From Hemicordylus capensis (lineage: Eukaryota; Chordata; Lepidosauria; Squamata; Cordylidae): a stretch of DNA of 64,000 nucleotides. The position numbers and the translations under genes are program-made. Under the pieces are notes generated by a model. The model saw nothing but the letters and a program-made list of their open reading frames with translations. It ran no database searches and had not been told where the DNA came from. This document shows, piece by piece, positions 1 to 10,619 of this stretch (position 1 is its first letter; each line of letters opens with the position of its first letter). The DNA lies in NCBI RefSeq assembly GCF_027244095.1, contig NC_069660.1:283424863-283488862 (forward strand), read 5' to 3'.

Positions 1-420
1 TATGGACTGACTCTACACAAGCAGCAGCAGGCCCCAGGAAGTTTTTCACGCCCGGCTTTTAGTTTGAATCTCCTCCGGGATGGAGGGTGGTTCATTCACA
101 TATCAGGCAGATTTACTCCGAAGTCCCTGCAAGCTATCGGGGAGCACTTCACACACCATTTGGGTTTTCTCTTATGTGTTAGAGTGTAGCCCAATTTATA
201 TCGGGGTTTTAAAAAATTCACTTTTTGCATCAGTTTTGGGGGGCAACTTCAAACTCGCAGTAAAGCCTCCCAGTAAACCTTGCTGTCTGGGAACGCTCCA
301 GGAACATGCAGGACTGAGTGGAGATTCTCCATGTAGTACGAGAGCCAATTGGGGCAGTTGGTACCATCTGGGGGAGACGGATGCTCATTGTGATTTTTGA
401 CAAGGTCTACACCGCTAGAA
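1..420. other. Unclassified sequence, probably repeat-derived
   Basis: A 106-codon frame covers 80-400 on the plus strand, but it has no recognisable domain and no context. The style of the segment is that of a degraded interspersed repeat. No function is proposed. Confidence 0.25.
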
Positions 421-621
421 GCCACCTGAAGTGGCGCAGTGGGGAAATGCTTGACTAACAAGCAGAAGGTTGCCGGTTCGAATCCCCACTGGTACTATAT
501 CAGGCAGCAGCGATATAGGAAAATGCTGAAAGGCATCAATCATCTCAGACTGCGCGGGAGGAGGCAATGGTAAACCCCTCCTGTATTCTATGAAAGAAAA
601 CCACAGGGCTCTGTGGGCACC
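421..621 (+). repeat. Sauria-type SINE (tRNA head, BovB-like tail), 3' truncated
   Basis: It starts with a tRNA-like head with a B box (GGTTCGAATCC at 475-485), followed by the conserved body found in three more copies here (29132, 31000, 57067 on the minus strand): a 'cagcagcgatatagga' block, 'gctgaaaggcatc' and 'ccacagggctctgtgg'. The final BovB-like tail (gtcgacaccgactc in full copies) is missing. Sauria SINEs are known from squamates. Confidence 0.85.
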
Positions 622-2382
622 ATTCTCCTTATTTCATGTTCTAGCTCTAAGTAGGAAGCATAGAACTAGTGCCTTCTCGGGCCCCCTATTTGTTTGCTTC
701 ATATAATTTGTTCCTGATTTGTCCCATTTGCAGAGATTATCCCAACGGGTAGCAAGGGATAATGGGTACTCTCTCCTAAGTATTTTCCATGCCCCCTTCC
801 CCCCCCCCCCTTGAGGTCCTCCCAGATCCTCAAGAATTGACCATGGAACTTCACTGCATTTATGTAATGTATTCTCATAAGGTTCCATTAAAAACATTTT
901 TTGTGGGGGAATACTCAGGATAGTTGTTTTTAAGAACTGTATTCTGGCTCAGCAGTAAACAAATTCCGTGCAGCAAAGATTTTCCATGGAGCACCTGGAC
1001 CTACTCCATGGATCCTCGATTAGGAACCCCTGCTTTAGGTGGATACAGTTGTTATACATTCAAAAAACCTTGTGTGCAGGTTTACTACCAATACTGCTCC
1101 CAGGATGATCATTCTAAGGGGTAGCAAGAGGTAGCAGATGCGACCCCTAACGTATTTCCTGGTCCCCCTGTCACTCCCCCTTCCACCAAACTGGAACTTT
1201 ACAGCAAAGACAGTGTAGTCATAGTATATTATGGTCCTACTGCTTGAATTAATGGATTTTTAAAGGCTTATGTTTAAAGAAACCTCATTTACTCACTCCT
1301 TTATACTAGAACAAACAGCAGAAACCAGTGCAGAGAGGTAAGTAGGAGGCTCTTCCAGGCTCCCAGGAACCAGGCCAATGCCTTAGCTTCCTTCTTGGCC
1401 AGGAACTGGGCTGGGTGAGACTATGGGTGCATCGACCCTGCAGATTTTGGCTGGCCTGGTACTAACTTCCTTACCCCAATCTTTCCCACCAGATAGTCTT
1501 GGACAGGAAGAGAAATCTAGACTGGAAAGTGATTGGAAGGTTTGGCCTAATCCCAAAAGACAGTAAGGACTTACATGAGCTGCAGAAAGAGGCATTTAGC
1601 CCAGGTTTGCAGGTGTATATGAACACATGCAACTCCCACAAATCCAACTCACTCAAAACAGGAGATCCTCACTTCTCTACCCAGGTCTTATCCCAGATTG
1701 GAGAGAAAATGAAGCCCTTTTTACCTCGGTCTGCTGCTCATGTCCTAAAATAGCTGTTAAAACTGCTCCCAGGCAGCTGACAGCCATCTTTATCATGGAG
1801 TTCTGCGGCTAGAGGGGTCAGTCTGAGGAGAGGTGCTGCTGTACTGAGGCCTGCCTGTCTGCTTTGTGTACAATGCATTGTGACATATCCTGGAGGACCC
1901 AGCTCCATTGTCTCTATATTGGACTGCACGCCAGCTTGATCATCTGGGGGTTGAGTACAGAGAGCCTTAAGGAGACTCTGCTTGTGTGTGGAGATCAGGA
2001 TAGGGGCTCTTCCCTCCCCCAAACCACCCCCAGATGATGTGTGAAAGGCTAGTATTTTCTAAAATAATATGTTTGAAAATGTCTGAATATGTTTGAAAAT
2101 GTAAAGCAAGCTTTGTTAATAAGATAAATAAACCAACAACATTAATTACCTTACCTCTAGAAGTACTGAATGTATAACAAAATCCTTGCTCCCCTAGTAA
2201 CATTTTTTGCCACCCTTTGCTCTCCAAACAAGTAGTTCTAGAGTCGCTGCTGTCCATTTGATCCCTTCCTCCAAATTGTCCATTACATTTAGCAACTTCT
2301 CTAGTTAAAGGCTCCCAGGTGCTAGGAAAAGGCTGTTTTACAAGATCTGGAAACCCTCTGCCAGACACAGCAGACAATACTA
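622..2382. other. No gene recognised
   Basis: Short frames only. A stretch around 1437-1485 closely resembles 6419-6462 (shared 'cctgcagattttggctggc'), so part of it is repeat. A homopolymer C-run lies near 800-811. Confidence 0.5.
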
Positions 2383-2736
2383 GGCTTGTTCATATGACTG
2401 CTGGCACGGTAGGAGAAGTGTTCAGCTGGGCAAAACAGCCAGGTACGCGCCAAATCGGTGGTTGTGTGAACCAAAGATCAAGGTAGGAGGAGGGAAGTGT
2501 GTTCAATTGCAAGCTGGCAGCTGGGTAGGATGGCTTTCTCCTACCATGGTAAAATGCTGGGGACAGAATCTGGGTAGAGTGCACTTGACCTACCCGATGG
2601 CCGCCTTGCACATAATCACGCTCCCCTCCTCCTACCTTGATATTTGCAAATGCACGACCACCAATCAGAAGCATGCCCGGCTCTCCTATCCAGGCTGAGA
2701 GCTTCTCCCACCTTTCCAACAGTTGTCTGAATGGGC
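2383..2736. mobile_element. PIF/Harbinger-like foldback element
   Basis: The ends form imperfect inverted repeats (GGCTTGTTCA... and ...TGAATGGGC) flanked on both sides by CTA, compatible with a 3-bp target duplication. The interior is self-complementary: tracts such as 'gatcaaggtaggaggagg' have reverse complements in the other half. Related foldbacks lie at 59965-60525 and 63391-63750. It has no coding capacity. Confidence 0.55.
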
Positions 2737-2867
2737 CTACTGAGTTAGATGGATTGGGCGCACGCCCAGTAAAGATATGCACTGTTTATCTGTATATGAT
2801 ATATAGTTTTACTGTATATCATATTAAAACTATATTCAGTCAAGTTACAATAGTAAAGCTATGCAGT

Positions 2868-3057
2868 CAGTGTTCTAATTTTTTCCATCTGTGTGCAGAA
2901 TGTTTTGTTCTGGGTGGGAGCGTCAAGACAGTGTGAGTGCACATGCATTCTGAGTGGAGCCTTCCTGATTCAACCTGAGTGGGATCTAAAATTAACTGAG
3001 CGGACATCAAACAACTTGTGAGCACAGGCATGTGCGCATGCCTTAGGGGGAACACTG
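2868..3057. mobile_element. Non-autonomous hAT element, 190 bp (CAGTGTTC family)
   Basis: Termini are CAGTGTTC and GGGAACACTG. Flanks TATGCAGT and GATGCAGT match at seven of eight positions, an 8-bp hAT-style duplication. A second copy of the same family, with a nested repeat, lies at 57484-57938. Confidence 0.75.
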
Positions 3058-3515
3058 GATGCAGTTTGTTCAGGGTACTTTGTTCAATTCTGAATTCTAA
3101 AAGCAGAATTTGAAAGTTTAAAAGTGAAATGTTAGTTCTGAAATGTTGCTGAGTTTCAAATGTGTGTGAACTTTCACTTCATTTCTTTATTCCTGACTTG
3201 TATCGGGCAATTGGAATGTCTGCAACGATTGTAGCTGTGCTCCTGTAACAGTCGAGCTTGAATCTTTAACATGGCCCTACATTGTTCATTGTTTCATATT
3301 CACAAATACAAAGTAGACCTACCAAAAAAGTCTGTGTTGCCAGTTTAATATAGTTAAAACACAGTTGCCCCAATCAGCCAAGGAGATTCACACCCACACC
3401 TGATGATACACATCATTCTGTTTCTGTCGAGGGATGGATTGATGCAGTTTTTTGGGAGGACATTCCTATCCAGGACTGGTAATCACACATGCAATCAACT
3501 AGAGCTAGATCGGGA
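3058..3515. other. No gene or repeat recognised
   Basis: AT-leaning sequence with only short chance frames. Confidence 0.5.
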
Positions 3516-4236
3516 CCATAGGAACATAGGAGCCAGACCATTGGTCCATCTCGCTCAGTTTTGTCTACACAAACTGGCAGTGGCTTCTCCAAGGTTGCAG
3601 GCAGGAGTCTCTCCCAGTCCTATCTTGGGGATGCCAGGGAGGGAACTTGGAACTTTCTGCATGCAAGCATGCAGAGGCTCTTCCCAGAGTGGCCCCATTC
3701 CCTAAGGGGAATATCTTATAGTTATTGTGAGGGAATATCTCACAATCTGTGAGAAGAGCCTCTAGGGGGTTAGAGGGGAGAGTGGGCTTAGCCCAGTCTC
3801 CCCACACACGAGCAGGGCGGTAGCCCTGGGCGGCTGGATTGGCCGGATTGGCCGCCCACATGACTGCTGGCTTTGTCATGGAGCCGGCGGGGGCTGGGGA
3901 GTTTGGGGGCTGCACGACCTCTGGAAGCTCCAGCATGCCCTGCGCGAGCTGGGAGGCTGCTTTTCAGTCTCCTGGTTGCGGGTCTCCTTGTGAGTTGCCA
4001 TGGCGCGGCAACTCATGATTTTAAAAAACGGGTTTACGGAGCGCTTAAGGGGAGGGGTAGTTTGGCAGGTTAACTGCCTGGTGGTTCTCACAGTCAGGCG
4101 AAATCAGGCTAGGCTCCCCTAGCCTGATTTCGCCTGATCGTGGGAATAGCGTCGTAGACTCCCATTCAAATGCAAACCAGTGGGAACTCTGCTTAGCAAA
4201 GGGGGCAATTCATGCTTGCTACCACAAGATCAGCTC
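3516..4236 (-). repeat. 5S/tRNA composite SINE, split by a GC-rich insertion
   Basis: The 3' part lies at 3516-3735 and the 5' head at about 4150-4236 in minus orientation. The head contains a 5S-rRNA-like tract (4156-4198, including AGACTCCCATTC on the plus strand). Between them, about 3735-4150, is a foreign GC-rich foldback sequence related to 38280-38560. Confidence 0.7.
3735..4150. repeat. GC-rich foldback insert
   Basis: It interrupts the SINE. The segment 4094-4134 is a near-perfect hairpin (gcgaaatcaggctagg / cctagcctgatttcgc). The body resembles 38280-38560, sharing 'ggctaagcc' and 'ctccccgc'-type blocks in the same order. No target duplication was identified. Confidence 0.5.
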
Positions 4237-4913
4237 CCCTCCTCTCTAGAGTTTAACCATATTCCAGATGGTTTAATGGAGCAGCAGTGGCCAGATAGAA
4301 ATTAGGCATCTGCAACATGAATCCCTTCAACCACAAAATTATGGGGGAGAGCCGGAAAATACCCAACATCTTATAATGAAAGGTCAGGGCTAGATCTAGT
4401 GATGTAAGGGAAGAGCTAAGGGAGGGATGTAATTTGCCTGGTGGAACTGCCAAAAATACTGTGCTGCTTTTGTGACAGAACGTGCAGATAAACTGATCCT
4501 TGACAAATACAAGTTTGACTCTCACATGGGAAAAAATGTAGTGGTTTAAAGCTCTTAGGGTGAAACCTGGAGTGATGTTGCCTGGATTTCTCCAGATTGC
4601 AACCATAGATTAAACCGGGCCAGCTCCACTTCTGGTTTGACTGATGTGCTGGACAGCATGACTAAACTCAGCATGATGCAAGCCTAATTGAAAATACCAA
4701 AATGAAATTAACAGGACTTGTCAGTTACAGCTAGCAGAGCTATCCTATGCAGGCTTACTTAAAAGTAAGTCCCATTGTGTTCCATACAGCTTACTCTTCA
4801 ATAAGTGTGTTTAACATTGCATCAGCCTTCCTGTTACTTTCAATGGGACTTTAATCATGCAGCGGAGTTTAGTTGCAGCTATATTTGGCGGGTTTGTGCT
4901 CCATGTTTTAGAG
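4237..4913. other. No gene recognised; one dispersed-repeat fragment
   Basis: A 117-codon minus frame at 4253-4606 has no recognised domain and is treated as chance. Around 4735-4825 is a copy of a common dispersed repeat (cttacttaaaagtaagtccc) also seen near 32912-32992 and 46625-46705. Confidence 0.45.
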
Positions 4914-5047
4914 TAGGGGGTTCTCAAACTTGGACCCCCAGATGTTGTTGGACTATAACTCCCATCGTTGGCCTTTGGCCATGGTGGCAGGGGATGATGG
5001 GAGTTCTAGTCCAATAACATCTGGGGACCCAAGTTTGAGCTCCCCTG
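4914..5047. mobile_element. Non-autonomous hAT miniature element (CAGGGGTTCTCAA family)
   Basis: It is a 134-bp near-palindrome with 'ggactataactcccatc' and its complement 'gatgggagttctagtcc' as inner arms. Flanks TTTTAGAG and TCTTAGAG match at seven of eight bases. Confidence 0.75.
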
Positions 5048-5055
5048 TCTTAGAG

Positions 5056-5834
5056 GAATTCCTTTGGCTCTGTCATTTCCTTGTTTTTGCTTGGCAGAGT
5101 TCTGACAAGCACAGAGGACAGTCTGGTATTAAGAGAGCCGGGAACCTGGCTATTAAGTGTGATGTCAGAGCGTAATTTTGATTGTTAAATAAGCAGAGGC
5201 CTCAACGAAAGGAGCAATTTTGAGCTATTACCATAATGGAACCACCTCTCTCTAAAAAAGAAACTAACTAAATAGCAGCAATTTGTATACATGGTGGGCA
5301 GGGTGGAGAGAAGCAAGCCTAGAAACTTGATCTCCAGAGCCTGGCTGAAGCACACAGAGTCAACATTTTACAATGCCAGAGATGTCTGCTGTGGGTTTGT
5401 TTTTGGCCCAAATACCTAAATCACAGCAAATGGCCTTGAGTGCAGTCATGTGTTCAAAAGCTCATTTTGGAATCTCTTTGCATAGCTTAGTTGGGGTGTG
5501 TCTGAGTCAAGTGTCCTGTGTGTAAACAGCACAGTTGCAAGAACTTGATGCTACAGGCGTGTTCTCGGGCCAAATTCCGTCTTGTTTCACCAGAGAATAC
5601 CGATGAAGGAGAATACTGAAAAAGGAAAGTCATGTTGTGAAACTCTCTTTTCAGTTTTCATTTTGGTTTTTTTAACGCTGTACAGGAAGTCCTCAAGGCA
5701 TTCCAAGTTAGGGCAAATGGCGCTGTAGGTGTTGCCAACAAATTGCCCTCTTGTTTTGACTTTACAACTGTGCTCCAACTTTATAACACTGCCCCAGGAG
5801 GGGAGGCTCCACCATATGGTTGCTGGTGCATTGG
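5056..5834. other. No gene recognised
   Basis: Short frames only. No repeat family was identified with confidence. Confidence 0.45.
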
Positions 5835-5842
5835 CTCTATAG

Positions 5843-5977
5843 CAGTGCTGCTCAACTTCTGCCCTCCTGCAGATGTTGGCCTACAATTCCCATAATCCCT
5901 GGCTATTGGCCACTGTGGCTGGGAATTTGGGAGGTGTAGTTCAAAAACAGCTGGGGGGCCTAAGTTGAGAAGGCCTG
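5843..5977. mobile_element. Non-autonomous hAT miniature element with perfect 8-bp duplication
   Basis: It belongs to the same family as 4914-5047, 135 bp. CTCTATAG flanks both ends exactly (5835-5842 and 5978-5985). Confidence 0.85.
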
Positions 5978-5985
5978 CTCTATAG

Positions 5986-6108
5986 TAAGGCTGCACAACT
6001 TGGGCCGCCCAGCTGTTTTTGGACTACAACTCCCATCATCCCCAGCCACAGTGGTGAATGGGGGTTGTAGCCCAACATCTGCAGAGGGGCCGAAGTTGTG
6101 CAGCCCTG
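5986..6108. mobile_element. Second adjacent hAT miniature element
   Basis: Inverted ends 'ggctgcacaacttggg' and 'cgaagttgtgcagcc' with inner arms of the ggactacaactcccatc type. It directly abuts the duplication of the previous copy. Its own duplication is not visible. Confidence 0.6.
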
Positions 6109-6195
6109 GGCAACAACGGCAGCTCAGGCCCACATCGCCATAGGTTGGCAGGTTTGGCTTTTTTAAAGCCAAACTTTGGGTTATGGCCCATTTGA

Positions 6196-7220
6196 CCCAT
6201 GAGTATACCCCTTAGGTTCTGGCAACCCCGCAGGCCTGGGCAGTCCTGTTGGCAACTGCTACTGCAGCTGAGACTGTGGAGGGGGAGGCTGACTCATCCG
6301 TCCAAGAGGTTGCTCTGCTGCCAACTGCTGCTTCTATGCCTCCTCCTCCAGTGCTCTCTCAGCTGCTGTGCTGTGACATCGAGAGGGAGATGGCCCAGCC
6401 CCTTCCCTGCCTTCTCCCCTGCAGATTTTGGCTGGCTTGATACTAACTTCCTTACCCCAATGCCACTTCCTGCCTGTTCTCCAGCCTTCCCTGGCTAACT
6501 GTTGCCCAGGAAGAGAAGGAAATGGAGTTACCCAGTTGCTTCCCTTCCTGCCACAGAAAAGTGAGAGAAAGCCAGGCGGGTGAGAACAAAGCGGGTGTCA
6601 AGGGCGAGCAACTTCGGATTCTCCACCATCCACTTCTCTGCTTGCAGACCTGCATGACTGTGACTGACACACTTTGACAGCGGCGGGGGGCGCGGCGGTA
6701 AGTGGCTTTAATTGAGGAACCAACCCCCCCATTTATAACATTGTTCCTATGAAAAATTGGTTCTAAGTTAAGATGTTTAACTTAAGTAACCGTTTTCAGG
6801 AACTAATGGTGTCATACGTCTGAGGGCTTTCTGTAAGGAGAATGCTGCCCAGGATGTGGTCAAGGAAGAGCTGTCCACCTTTTGCCAATCTGTTCATGTC
6901 TTTCTAGTGGTGAAATAAACTAGGTCTTCCACATGAAGCACCTGTGCCACATGTTATACACATGGTGGAGGGGCCACCCTGCTCCCCTGCTAAAGGAAGA
7001 AGAAGTTTGGCTGGGTAAACATGTGAACTTCCATATCGCTTTTAAAAGAAACTAACCAGCTATATAAACAGTGTCAATCTGGTGTAGTGGTTAGAGCAGG
7101 GGTAGGTAAGCTTGGCTTGTTGCTGCTGTGCTGTGATATCGAGAGGGAGATGGCCCATCCCTTCCCCAGCCTGCATGCCTTTTCCTGCCCGTTCTTCATC
7201 CTTCCCTGAATCCGGGTTTG
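6196..7220. repeat. Unclassified repeat fragments
   Basis: A block around 6355-6410 (ctgctgtgctgtgacatcga) recurs at about 7117-7175. Another, 6419-6462, recurs at 1437-1485. A tRNA-like SINE head piece (ggtgtagtggttagagca) is at 7080-7097. The family is unknown, and the open frames here are not supported as genes. Confidence 0.45.
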
Positions 7221-7841
7221 GGGTTTCAAGGAGAAGGCATGGTTCTCTTTTGCATAGCACTCTGTGGGGCTTTTTGGCTCATGGCAGTAGTGGGAACTGG
7301 CCATTTCTTACAGTGAGAGAAAGAGGTCAGTGTATCACAGCCGAGTATGACTGTGTCTCATGCCTAAGACACAGGATTGCACTTCAGCTGTACTAGTGGA
7401 AGGCATTGTTTTTATGGCGGCACTTTAAGTCTGCACACAATGCAGACTTTCAAGGCTCTCTGAATATCTTGCAGTAATGTACAATATGAATTCAGTGTTC
7501 TTGCAGAATTCAGTGTTCTTGATATTTCCTTGTTATTTTATCTAGCTGTGAAATGTGTGCATCCCCCCCCCGCCCTTTCAGGTATAAGGACGACTTAAAA
7601 CAAACATGTCAGTCTCTCTAATGGGGTGGGGTGGGGGCTACTCTAGTTATCCATACAGTGGTCTGCAGGGCTGCATTTAGGGAGAGGCGACCAGATAACA
7701 GCCTGTGGCCCTGTGCTTGGGGCTGTCAGGCTTTTCTGTTCTTAGAATTAAAAAGCTTCTATATCATTCAAGGAAGCAAATGTGCATTTATGTGGGTATG
7801 TATGGCATAAACACAGATCCATGTTTGTAAATGTCTTATTG
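7221..7841. other. No gene recognised
   Basis: Unassigned sequence with a short C-run near 7564 and a G-rich stretch near 7621. Confidence 0.5.
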
Positions 7842-9125
7842 GTTGATTAAGTGCCATCAAGTCAGTGTCAACTCTTAGCAACCACATAGTTATATTCTCT
7901 CTAGGATGATCGGTCTTCAACTTGGCCTTTAAGGTCTCTCAGTGGTGCATTCATGGCTGTCGTAACTGAGTCCATCCACTTTGCTGCTGGTCGTCCTCTT
8001 CTCTTTCCTTCAACTTTTCCCAGCATTATGGACTTCTCAAGGGAGCTGGGTGCTCGCATAATGTGTCTGAAGTATGATAGTTTGAGCCTGGTCATTTGTG
8101 CCTCAAGTAGTGATGTGCCTGGACCGGTTCAGAGGCCATTCTACAGGCCTCCGGACTGGTCCGGGGACGGGCGGGTTTGGATGGATTGGGTTTGGATGGA
8201 TTGGGGTGGGGGGGTTTGGTCCGGGGACGGGCGGGTTTGGATGGATTGGGGTGGGGGGGTTCCATTAAGGGTGGGGGAGGGTTTACTTACCCCTCCCGCC
8301 GCTTTCCACATTTGGCGCTGTATTTTCTGTAGCAGTGGGGCAGCAGGACACCTCCCTGCCGCCCCTTTCCCCACTTGACTGCGCACTACAGTCCAGCGCT
8401 GGTTTCCTTTCTGGGAGGAGCTCGCTTCAGCGGCTCCTCGGATGATCGCCCTAGCAGCAGGCCTTTTCTGGTCTCCGGTCCAGAGCTTCTGCTGGCGGCG
8501 GCAGTTGCAGCACCTCCACATGGAGCCGATGCGATGGTGGTGGTGGCGGTGGTGGTGAGGCAGCATCCAGCGAGCTGGCGCCGTGGTTTGCTCCCTCGCT
8601 GGCTAGGAGGAGCTCGCTCGAGCGGCTCCTCCGATGGTCGCCCCAGCGGTACAGCCCTCTTTCTTGTCCTGGTCGACTCTGTCCCCCCCACCCCGTCAAG
8701 TCAGACCACAGGAGCTGAGGAGGTATCCTGCCACCCCATTGCTACAGAAGGCACGCAGTCAAGCGGGGAAAGGGGTGGCAGGGAGGTACCCTGTTGCCCC
8801 ATTGCTACAGAAAATACGGCGCCAAAGGTGGAAAGCGGCGGGAGGGGTAAGTAACCCCCCCACCCTTAATGGAACCCCCCACCCCAGTGCCGGACCGCAG
8901 CTCCGCAGTTCAGTGCACACCCCTAGCCTCAAGTGAAAATTCTGGATTGATTTGTTCTAGGATCCATTGGTTTGTTTTCCTGGCTGTCCATGGTATCCTC
9001 AAAAGTCTTCTCCAGCACCAAAGTTCAAAAGCGTCAATACTTATTCTATCTTGCTTCTTCAGAGTCCAGTTTTCTCATCCATAGAGTGTCACAGGGAAAT
9101 CCATTGTCTGAATGATTTGAAGGAA
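7842..9125 (-). mobile_element. RTE (BovB-like) LINE 3' fragment, split by a hAT insertion
   Basis: The minus strand encodes the C-terminal part of an RTE ORF2: a WTLKKQDR..IDAFELWCW type region at 8934-9125, then RLKLSYFRHIMR...GKRRGRPAAKWMDSV and L..QVEDRSS at 7901-8099. The 3' end is the short 'gatggcacttaatcaa' tail near 7842. The two halves join exactly across the 818-bp element at 8108-8925. Confidence 0.85.
8108..8925. mobile_element. Non-autonomous hAT element, 818 bp (TAGGGATGTGC family)
   Basis: The ends are TAGTGATGTGC and GCACACCCCTA, with an exact 8-bp duplication GCCTCAAG at 8100-8107 and 8926-8933. Long subterminal arms are reverse complements: about 8255-8390 pairs with 8740-8880. 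A short tandem 'gggcgggtttggatgg' repeat lies at 8168-8250. Several 80-160 codon frames in it are GC-skew artefacts of the arms. Confidence 0.9.
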
Positions 9126-9335
9126 TTAATAGTGAATGCAAACTGTGCATTGAAGTCATGAAAAAGGGCTACAAATGCCATGAAAAAGGGTAGTTGCTCT
9201 GCATCTGGCCCTGGTGGTCCATGAGTACTAAGACTATAGACTCATTCAGATGTTACTAAGAAACAGCTTGTACACCATCCTAAGAGGGAAGTGTACACCA
9301 GTACACCATCCTTTTTAGTATTGTCTGAATATGTC

Positions 9336-9453
9336 TTATGTTATGCTATATAACATAACATAATATGCATGTATTATGTATAATATACACTATATATACA
9401 ATAGATATATAACATAATATACATAAAAACATCTGTTATGCTATATAACATAA
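9336..9453. repeat. AT-rich palindromic repeat
   Basis: The block 'gttatgctatataacataa' occurs twice (near 9339 and 9435), separated by alternating AT sequence, so the tract is both a direct and an inverted repeat. Confidence 0.6.
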
Positions 9454-9480
9454 TCTGATCACTGTTCACTGGCTGCTAGC

Positions 9481-10129
9481 TAGGGATGTGCGAACGGATT
9501 CAAATTCCATGTTCGATGTCGAACCACCCCCAAACTTAACCGGCCCCTGTTCAGCCCAATCTCAGTCCGAAAAAGGCCCTGTTCGGGTTCAGGGGTTCAT
9601 GTTGTTCTTAATTTAAGATATAAAACTCACCGCTTCCAGCTCTGGGGGCTTCTCCGAGGCCCCAGTGTGTGTGTGTGTGTGTGTGTCCAGAGCTTCCCCT
9701 CCTACCAATGGCCTCCATTTATCCACAAATAACCTGGACCAGGTCATGGAGAAGCCCATTGGGCAAACGCAGAGGCCCACTGAGCATGTGCAGTGGCCTC
9801 CAAAATGGCCACCTCCATGGAGATGAGGCCCGGAACAGGCTGAAGACTGCCTGAACTGGGCTATTTGTGGATAAATGGAGGCCAGTGGGGGGGGGGGAGA
9901 GCTCTGGAGAACCCTCCCCCTCCGCTGCAGCCTCAGAGAAGCCCCTGGAGCCAGGGGCAGTGAGTTTAGGACTTTAAAAAAAACCTTAAAAAACAACAAC
10001 AACACTTAACACGAATCCTCCCGAACCCGAACTGAACCGGGGGTGTCCAAAACCAAACATGCCTGGTCCAGTTCAAGTTCAGTCTGGATTTGAACCGAAA
10101 TGGGCAACCCAGTTTTGTGCACACCCCTA
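9481..10129. mobile_element. Non-autonomous hAT element, 649 bp (TAGGGATGTGC family)
   Basis: Termini are TAGGGATGTGC and GTGCACACCCCTA. Flanks CTGCTAGC and CTACTAGC match at seven of eight bases. The interior is foldback: 'cctccatttatccacaaata' near 9711 is complementary to 9861-9883. A (GT)n tract lies near 9666-9686. Confidence 0.85.
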
Positions 10130-10445
10130 CTACTAGCTGGCCATTCCGGGGTTAATGCAACACTAATGTCACAAAGCAGGGCATGCACAGACTAATTTGC
10201 AGTGGGTTGTTATGCTAATTGCTGAAGTGGAAAATTATTTTCCAGCTCTTTACTGACCATTTCTCAGCTTGAGCCCAGCATTCTGAATTGGCAATAAGCC
10301 TTTTCAAAAATTAAGCAAGGCTCGTGTTCTGTGTCAAGTTGGCCGCACATGAATTTGCACATCTCTGCTAATTTCAGGACAAGGAGAGCAACCTTTGCCC
10401 GCCTTATGATGGTTTGGTGATTAATGATTCTTTGGAACTCTAAGG

Positions 10446-10612
10446 GCCAAAGTGGTTAGAGGTTAGAGCGTTGGACTAGTTTCTGGAACAACTGGGTTCA
10501 AATCCCCACTCAGCCATAAAGCTCCCTAGGTGGAACTGGGCCAATTACTTTCTCAACTATCTACCATAGTTGTTGTGAAGAAAAAATAGATGGTGAACTG
10601 CCATTTATTTTA
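10446..10612 (+). repeat. tRNA/MIR-like SINE fragment
   Basis: A tRNA-like head (gttagagcgttggactag, gggttcaaatccccactc B box) is followed by a body resembling reverse-oriented copies at 33640-33860 and 62085-62265. Confidence 0.65.
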
Positions 10613-10619
10613 GTTAGTA

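Noticed and set aside
4253-4606. 117-codon minus-strand frame
   Set aside because: No recognised domain, no splice or promoter context and no cognate elsewhere in the window. Could be chance.
8141-8854. Frames of 141 and 159 codons
   Set aside because: They come from the GC-rich inverted arms of the hAT element and are mirrored on both strands.
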